Source: Dehalococcoidia bacterium
GTDB taxonomy: Bacteria > Chloroflexota > Dehalococcoidia > GIF9 > UBA5620
DNA: 8,942 nucleotides
Direction: 5' to 3'
Assembly (NCBI GenBank): GCA_016783225.1
Contig: JADHWZ010000085.1
Span: 1 to 8,942, forward strand
Positions 4,585 to 8,942 of the stretch are shown piece by piece (the stretch's first letter is position 1; the number at the start of each line of letters is the position of its first letter). The notes under the pieces were generated by a model. The model was not told where the DNA came from and did not search any database. It saw only the letters and a program-made list of their open reading frames with translations. The position numbers and the translations under genes were made by a program.

Positions 4585-6267
4585 ATGTCTGAGCACATTT
4601 TTGTCGGCGTGGCGTGGCCCTACGCCAATGGGTCGCTTCATCTGGGGCAGATAGCTGGGGCTTACTTGCCGGCCGATATCTTTGCCCGTTACCATCGACT
4701 CAAGGGTAATCGGGTTTTGATGGTATCTGGCAGTGACCAGCACGGAACGCCGATTACTCTGCGTGCCGAACAAGAGAATAAGCCTCCGCAAGATATCGTG
4801 GCGAAGCATCATCAGGAGTTTCTGGATTGCTGGCAGAAGCTGGGCATTTCCTGGGATTTGTTTACCACTACTGGTACACCGAATCACGCTCACGTTGCTC
4901 ACGACATGTTCCTCAGCCTGTTGGAGAAAGGCTATATATACAGGGACTCCGTGCCGCAGGCCTATTGCCCCGCGTGCCAGCGTTTTCTGCCGGACCGCTA
5001 CGTTGAAGGCACTTGTCCTCACTGCCACTTTCCCCAAGCCCGGGGCGACCAGTGTGATGAATGCGGCAGGACCCTGAACCCCAGCGATCTTCTTGACCTT
5101 CGCTGCCGCCTTTGCTCTGCGGCTCCCCGCTTCGAGGTTTCCGAGCATTTCTTCCTCCGCCTCAGCGCCTTCGAAGACAGGCTGAAAGCCTGGATAACCG
5201 AGCAGACGCACTGGCGCCAGAACGTGCTCAATTTCAGCCTGGGCATTCTTGAGAGTGGGCTCAAGGACCGGGCAATAACCCGTGACATCGAGTGGGGGGT
5301 GAGTGTGCCTCAATCGGGCTTTGAACGTAAACGTATCTACGTGTGGTTCGAGGCGGTTATCGGCTATCTTTCCGCGAGTAAGGAGTGGGCAATCAGCCGG
5401 GGCGATGATGCAGCTTGGCAGCCTTTCTGGGGAAACGAGGCCAAGAGCTACTACTTCATAGGCAAAGACAACATCCCTTTCCATACGCTTATCTGGCCGG
5501 CGATGCTGATGGGCTACGGCGGCCTTAATCTTCCCTACGATGTCCCAGCCAACGAGTTCCTGACGGTAGAACGCAAGAAGCTTTCCACCAGCCGCAACTG
5601 GGCGGTATGGCTTCCTGATTATCTGGAGAGGTATGACCCGGACCCGCTGCGCTACCTCTTGTCTATAAACATGCCAGAAACTGCGGATACTGATTTCTCC
5701 TGGCGTGAGTTCCTGCGCCGCAACAATGATGAACTGGTGGCGACTTACGGGAATTTGGCCCACCGGGTTCTCACCTTCACCCAGCGAAACTTCGCTGGTG
5801 TGCTGCCAGCCTGCGGAGAGCTTGATAGTCAGAGCCAGGCACTCCTCCACAAGGCTGAGACTGCGCTCGACAGTGTTGACAGACTTCTCTGCGGTTGTCA
5901 CTTCAGGGAGAGCGTCAGAACGGCGATGGCCCTGGCGCAGGAAGGAAACCGGTACCTCGACGACAAGGCCCCCTGGAAAGCAATCAAGGATGACAGCCGG
6001 GCTGCAGGTACGGCTGTCTACGTGGCGCTGTCGGTGCTCTCCACATTGAAGACTATTCTTTGCCCGTTTCTACCCTTCAGTTCGCAGAAACTGCACGGTT
6101 TTCTTGGCTTCGACGGGGAGGTTGAGGCAGTGGGCTGGAGACTTCAATCACCGGTATCAGGGCAGAAGCTGCCAACTCCGCAGCCACTGTTTGACAAACT
6201 GGACGAGAGTATCGTGGCTGAAGAAACCAGCCGTCTCGGAAGTGGGGAGTCGGATGGATCTCAGTGA
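4585..6267 (+). CDS. metG: Methionyl-tRNA synthetase
   Basis: MetG charges tRNA-Met, including initiator tRNA, with methionine using ATP. The 560-residue protein has the class I catalytic core: the HIGH-equivalent HLGQ at residues 19-22 and the KMSKS-equivalent KLSTS at 332-336. Between them is a connective-peptide insert with four CxxC knuckles (C128/131, C144/147, C157/160, C174/177), placing it in the E. coli/archaeal-like subgroup with a double zinc-knuckle insert. The alpha-helical anticodon-binding domain follows from about residue 385. The protein ends there, lacking the C-terminal EMAP/Trbp111-like tRNA-binding domain of longer members. The start is ATG 4585, preceded by GAGG (4574-4577) at seven bases; an in-frame TTG directly before it is less likely. 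It is the third operon gene, and its last 14 bases overlap the next gene. Confidence 0.96.
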   Translation: MSEHIFVGVAWPYANGSLHLGQIAGAYLPADIFARYHRLKGNRVLMVSGSDQHGTPITLRAEQENKPPQDIVAKHHQEFLDCWQKLGISWDLFTTTGTPNHAHVAHDMFLSLLEKGYIYRDSVPQAYCPACQRFLPDRYVEGTCPHCHFPQARGDQCDECGRTLNPSDLLDLRCRLCSAAPRFEVSEHFFLRLSAFEDRLKAWITEQTHWRQNVLNFSLGILESGLKDRAITRDIEWGVSVPQSGFERKRIYVWFEAVIGYLSASKEWAISRGDDAAWQPFWGNEAKSYYFIGKDNIPFHTLIWPAMLMGYGGLNLPYDVPANEFLTVERKKLSTSRNWAVWLPDYLERYDPDPLRYLLSINMPETADTDFSWREFLRRNNDELVATYGNLAHRVLTFTQRNFAGVLPACGELDSQSQALLHKAETALDSVDRLLCGCHFRESVRTAMALAQEGNRYLDDKAPWKAIKDDSRAAGTAVYVALSVLSTLKTILCPFLPFSSQKLHGFLGFDGEVEAVGWRLQSPVSGQKLPTPQPLFDKLDESIVAEETSRLGSGESDGSQ

Positions 6268-7216
6268 CATCTATGGGCCTATTCAGGGCGACCTGGACGA
6301 AGTCGAGCGAAGCCTGGAGGTGGTAGCTGATGTTGACTTCCCCTTGCTCGCGGAATTGCTGGAATATGCGTTAAGAAACGGCGGCAAACGAATTCGGCCG
6401 TCGCTCACTTTGCTTTGTGGAAAAGCTGGGAATTATGACTTGAGCCTCCTTGTGCCGATGGCAACGGCAGTGGAGCTTCTTCATACGGCTACTCTGGTTC
6501 ACGATGATATCGTGGACCACTCGGCAATTCGCCGTGGGAAGCCAGCAGTCAGCCTTGCCTGGGGTGAAAACAGAGCGTTGCTCCTTGGCGATTATCTTTT
6601 TTCCAAGGCTGGCAGTCTTGCGGCCAGCACTGGAAACCTGAGGGCGATAAAGCTCTTTTCCCAAGCTCTTATGACTATTTCGGGTGGTGAATTACAACAA
6701 ACCGCGGTGGACTTTGATTTGGAACAGGCTCGTGACCACTATTACAGATGGATTGGCGCCAAGACAGCCTGCCTTTTCTCCACGGCGGCTGAATCCGGCG
6801 GCATACTAGGTCAGTGTCCTGAGGATACAATCGGGGCAATGAGAGAGTACGGTCATAACTTTGGCATGGCTTTTCAGATTATCGATGATGTGCTGGATTT
6901 CGTTGGTGAAGAAAGCCAAGTGGGTAAACCGGTGGGCTCTGATTTGAGTGAAGGTACAGTGACCCTTCCCTCGATACTCTTTGCCGAGTCTCATCAGGGG
7001 GATAATTTGATAGAGATGATTATTGAGAATAGGGATGCCGAGAGCGTGGCGCTAGCCGTGGAGAAGATTCGTAACTCACCGGCTATTGGTGAGTGTCTGG
7101 CTATCGCTTCGGATTTCTCTTCTCGGGCCTCGCAGGCCATTGAGAAGCTCCCTGATAATGCCCCGCGTCAGTCTTTGCTTAACTTGGCTGCCTACATTGT
7201 CCAGCGCAGGAAATAG
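6254..7216 (+). CDS. Long-chain trans-polyprenyl diphosphate synthase (IspB/HepT/SdsA type)
   Basis: This 320-residue enzyme adds isopentenyl diphosphate units to an allylic primer, giving the long all-trans chain used for quinone tails or related lipids. All key motifs are present: GGKRIRP (43-49), first aspartate-rich motif DDIVD (84-88) followed by RRGKP, GGELQQ, and second aspartate-rich motif DDVLD (211-215) preceded by FQII. The fifth residue before the first motif is alanine rather than an aromatic residue, which in this family favours long rather than C15/C20 products; the exact length cannot be read. The usual EGKxTLP lysine is replaced in SEGTVTLP, a variant I recall from other long-chain synthases. 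The start is ATG 6254, with GGGGAG (6244-6249) inside metG; the 14-base overlap implies coupling. The frame extends upstream inside metG, but only as a shadow. Confidence 0.92.
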   Translation: MDLSDIYGPIQGDLDEVERSLEVVADVDFPLLAELLEYALRNGGKRIRPSLTLLCGKAGNYDLSLLVPMATAVELLHTATLVHDDIVDHSAIRRGKPAVSLAWGENRALLLGDYLFSKAGSLAASTGNLRAIKLFSQALMTISGGELQQTAVDFDLEQARDHYYRWIGAKTACLFSTAAESGGILGQCPEDTIGAMREYGHNFGMAFQIIDDVLDFVGEESQVGKPVGSDLSEGTVTLPSILFAESHQGDNLIEMIIENRDAESVALAVEKIRNSPAIGECLAIASDFSSRASQAIEKLPDNAPRQSLLNLAAYIVQRRK

Positions 7217-7237
7217 CAGCAGCTACCCCGTTTGACT

Positions 7238-7636
7238 TTATTCCTGGCTGTCGCCGGTTTCGTAAATCTCTTTCTCTGTTGTGATTCCGCCCTGCTTGAG
7301 TCTATCAACAGCGTACTCGCAGGCTTGGAAAGCTTCTTGACGATGGGGTGCGGCCACAGCGATGACCAGGGCGATTTCTCCGACGCTTAGCTTGTCGATC
7401 CTGCGAGAAATAGCTATGTGCTGAAGCTGCCATTTCTGCTTGACCTCAAAGACTACCTGGTTGAGCTTTGCCTCGGCGTTTTCCTCGGCCTTCGCAATTT
7501 CCAGGGCGGCGACTTTCCTGCCGCGAGTCCTACTGCGTACTGTTCCAATGAAAGTGACAACAGCGCCATAGTCGTCTTTCTTGACTTTGGCTATTATCGC
7601 CTGGGGAGAAAGTGGCTTTGAGGTAATCTCAATCAT
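7238..7636 (-). CDS. moaE: Molybdopterin synthase catalytic subunit MoaE
   Basis: MoaE, with thiocarboxylated MoaD, inserts the two dithiolene sulfurs into precursor Z (cyclic pyranopterin monophosphate) to give molybdopterin. From the ATG at 7636 the product is 132 residues, slightly shorter than the usual 140-150. The family core is recognisable: GAVVTFIGTVR (24-34), a divergent substrate-side segment ALEIAKAEENAEAKL, RIDKLSVGEIALVIAV (79-94), PHRQEAF (97-103) and the lysine of RLK (K114). The normal PIWKKE box after it is replaced by QGGITTEKE, where K122 may supply the second catalytic lysine at a spacing one residue longer than in E. coli. The open frame extends to 7789, but that stretch is a nucleotide-repeat cluster, so I exclude it. 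No good Shine-Dalgarno sequence is seen before 7636. It faces the polyprenyl synthase gene with a 21-base gap and probably reads through from ftsH. Confidence 0.85.
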   Translation of the reverse strand: MIEITSKPLSPQAIIAKVKKDDYGAVVTFIGTVRSRTRGRKVAALEIAKAEENAEAKLNQVVFEVKQKWQLQHIAISRRIDKLSVGEIALVIAVAAPHRQEAFQACEYAVDRLKQGGITTEKEIYETGDSQE

Positions 7637-7682
7637 GCGCTTGGCCAGCGGGTAATACTTCGAAGTCGTCTTCAGACTCTGG

Positions 7683-7790
7683 CTGTCATTCTGAGTCCTT
7701 CGCCGCCCGTCATCCTGAGCCCTTCGTTTTCTGTCATCCTGAGGGAGCCCTTCGCCACCTGTCATTCTGAACGAAGTGAAGAATCTCACC
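7683..7790. repeat. Cluster of four short dispersed-type repeats (GTCATYCTGA)
   Basis: The decamer GTCATTCTGA or GTCATCCTGA occurs at 7685-7694, 7709-7718, 7733-7742 and 7761-7770, that is, at steps of 24, 24 and 28 bases. In the first three units it is followed by a (T/C)CCTTCG block; the last continues into ACGAAGTGAAGAATCTCACC. Read on the minus strand this is the AGATTCTTC-ACTTCGTTC-AGAATGACA type of intergenic repeat that I recall as scattered through Dehalococcoidia and several other phyla. The 28-base step breaks the reading frame, showing the unit is a nucleotide repeat rather than a coding one. It lies in the moaE-ftsH spacer. Confidence 0.8.
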
Positions 7791-7874
7791 TCTGGCTCAG
7801 GGTAAACTCCGCAAGTGCTTGATGCATTCTGGGGTGGACTCTGCGTGGAATGTCTACTGGGCCGACAACTTAGT
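7791..7874. other. Remainder of the ftsH-moaE spacer
   Basis: Nothing recognisable is found in these 84 bases between the repeat cluster and the ftsH stop: no hairpin with a T-run on the minus strand that would terminate ftsH, and no clear promoter. Read-through from ftsH into moaE is therefore possible. Confidence 0.4.
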
Positions 7875-8942
7875 CTAGGAAGCCGGTGCGGCCTCTAGTT
7901 CGGTGGATGGCACGGATTCCTTGAGCAGTGCCTTAAATTCTGCCTCTTCGATAGTCTCCTTGTCGATGAGGCGTTCAGCGATCAGCTTAAGCATTCCTCT
8001 ATTCTCAGCCAGGATTCTCTTGGCAGTATCGTAGGCACTCTGAATGAGCGCATGAACCTCTTCGTCAATCTCCTCGGCTACCTTCTCGCTGTAGTTTCGC
8101 TGCTCGTGGATTTCACGACCGAGGAAGACGAGCTCATCCCGCTTTCCGAAGGTGCGAGGTCCCAGTTTCTCGCTCATTCCGTATTCGGTTATCATTTTGC
8201 GGGAGAGGCCAGTCGCCTTTTCCAGGTCGTTCTGGGCACCGGTGGTTACTTCGCCAAAGGCGATCTCTTCGGCAGCCCGTCCCGCCAGGGTTACTGTCAA
8301 CATATCCTCAAACTGGGGACGTGTCCATAGGTGGCGGTCTTCGGTGGGCAGGAAGCGGGTCCAACCTCCCATCATCCCTCGAGCCACAATGGAGATCTTG
8401 TGTACCGGGTCGGCATTCGGTAACATGTTGGCAGCCAGAGCGTGCCCCGTTTCATGATACGCAATACTCTCCTTTTCCTTATCCGTTATGACCCGTCCTT
8501 TCTTTTCAGGACCAGCGATAACCCGGTCAATGGAATCTTCTAATTCCATCGTACCAATGTCTTTGCGGTCATGCCTGGCTGCTAGAATAGCCGCTTCATT
8601 GATTAGGTTGGCTAAGTCGGCGCCGCTGAAGCCTGGAGTCTGTTTGGCTATCACTTTCAAATCGGCCTTTTTGGCCAAAGGCTTGCCCTTGGCATGCACA
8701 TCGAGGATGGCTTTGCGACCGTTGATGTCTGGTTGGTCGATAACAACGTGACGGTCGAACCGGCCGGGGCGCAGTAATGCTGGATCCAGGATATCAGGGC
8801 GGTTGGTGGCGGCGAGAACAATTACGTTGGTGCTGCTATCGAAGCCATCCATTTCTACGAGTATCTGGTTCAATGTCTGCTCCCGTTCGTCATGGCCACC
8901 ACCCAGGCCAGCGCCGCGGTGCCTGCCCACAGCATCAATTTC
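7875..8942 (-). CDS. ftsH: ATP-dependent zinc metalloprotease FtsH (C-terminal part, cut by window edge)
   Basis: FtsH is the hexameric membrane-anchored AAA+ protease that extracts and degrades misfolded membrane proteins and some soluble regulators. Only the last 355 residues are in the window; the N-terminal membrane helices and Walker A lie beyond the right edge. The fragment opens in the Walker B region (EIDAVG). It continues with the second region of homology ([20 protein letters not shown], fragment residues 44-63, with both arginine fingers), the [15 protein letters not shown] lid, the zinc site HETGH (163-167) and the third ligand aspartate in QNDLEKAT (239). The helical C-terminus is normal in length and ends in an alanine/proline-rich tail. 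A tryptophan stands in GGWTRFLP, where tyrosine is usual. The frame is uninterrupted to position 8942, so the gene appears intact where visible. Confidence 0.96.
   Translation of the reverse strand, partial: EIDAVGRHRGAGLGGGHDEREQTLNQILVEMDGFDSSTNVIVLAATNRPDILDPALLRPGRFDRHVVIDQPDINGRKAILDVHAKGKPLAKKADLKVIAKQTPGFSGADLANLINEAAILAARHDRKDIGTMELEDSIDRVIAGPEKKGRVITDKEKESIAYHETGHALAANMLPNADPVHKISIVARGMMGGWTRFLPTEDRHLWTRPQFEDMLTVTLAGRAAEEIAFGEVTTGAQNDLEKATGLSRKMITEYGMSEKLGPRTFGKRDELVFLGREIHEQRNYSEKVAEEIDEEVHALIQSAYDTAKRILAENRGMLKLIAERLIDKETIEEAEFKALLKESVPSTELEAAPAS

Noticed and set aside
4414..5901. A 495-residue open frame on the minus strand, antisense to metG
   Set aside because: It mirrors the codon pattern of an unmistakable metG on the other strand, has no recognisable domain and no plausible ribosome-binding site.
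7637..7789. Extended MoaE N-terminus
   Set aside because: The sequence is a nucleotide-repeat cluster whose 28-base step breaks frame; MoaE homology begins only after 7636.
7683..7790. CRISPR array
   Set aside because: Repeat units are only about 10 bases, imperfect, and the intervening sequences are themselves related (CCTTCG blocks); no cas genes are nearby.

Overview
The window looks like ordinary chromosomal DNA from an uncultivated bacterium, most likely of the Chloroflexota (Dehalococcoidia-like). I infer this from the moderately GC-rich composition, the short dispersed TGTCATTCTGA-type repeats, a CBS-less GuaB3-type IMP dehydrogenase, and the combination rsmI / small Cys-rich protein / metG / trans-polyprenyl synthase next to moaE and ftsH. 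The taxonomic call is an inference from recalled families and was not tested by any search.

Layout from left to right. Positions 1-75 hold no gene I can name. A small GYD-domain protein lies on the minus strand (76-378). A GC-rich, inverted-repeat-bearing gap of about 300 bases follows. Near its right end is a good promoter for a plus-strand gene of unknown function (684-1454), an alpha/beta protein ending in a run of glutamates. A 143-base spacer rich in nested and competing inverted repeats leads to a LysE-type membrane exporter (1598-2212). The exporter converges on guaB3 (minus, 2225-3370).

guaB3 and rsmI are transcribed divergently from two well-formed, back-to-back promoters at 3399-3484. 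From the rsmI promoter runs a compact plus-strand operon: rsmI (16S rRNA 2'-O-methyltransferase, apparently TTG-started with almost no leader), a 72-residue zinc-ribbon-like protein 2 bases downstream, metG (methionyl-tRNA synthetase), and a long-chain trans-polyprenyl diphosphate synthase overlapping metG by 14 bases. Converging on this operon from the right are moaE (molybdopterin synthase large subunit) and the 3' part of ftsH (membrane AAA+ zinc protease, cut by the window edge). A four-copy degenerate short-repeat cluster separates moaE from ftsH.

The named genes are housekeeping: translation (rsmI, metG), isoprenoid chain synthesis, purine metabolism (guaB3), cofactor synthesis (moaE) and membrane protein quality control (ftsH). 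I see no phage, CRISPR, toxin-antitoxin, defence or transposase genes, and I do not believe the window contains a dramatic new system. The points most worth checking are the spacer before the LysE gene with mutually exclusive pairings, the structured gap at 437-600, the near-leaderless rsmI start, the uncharacterised 256-residue protein, and the small Cys-rich protein in the rsmI-metG operon.
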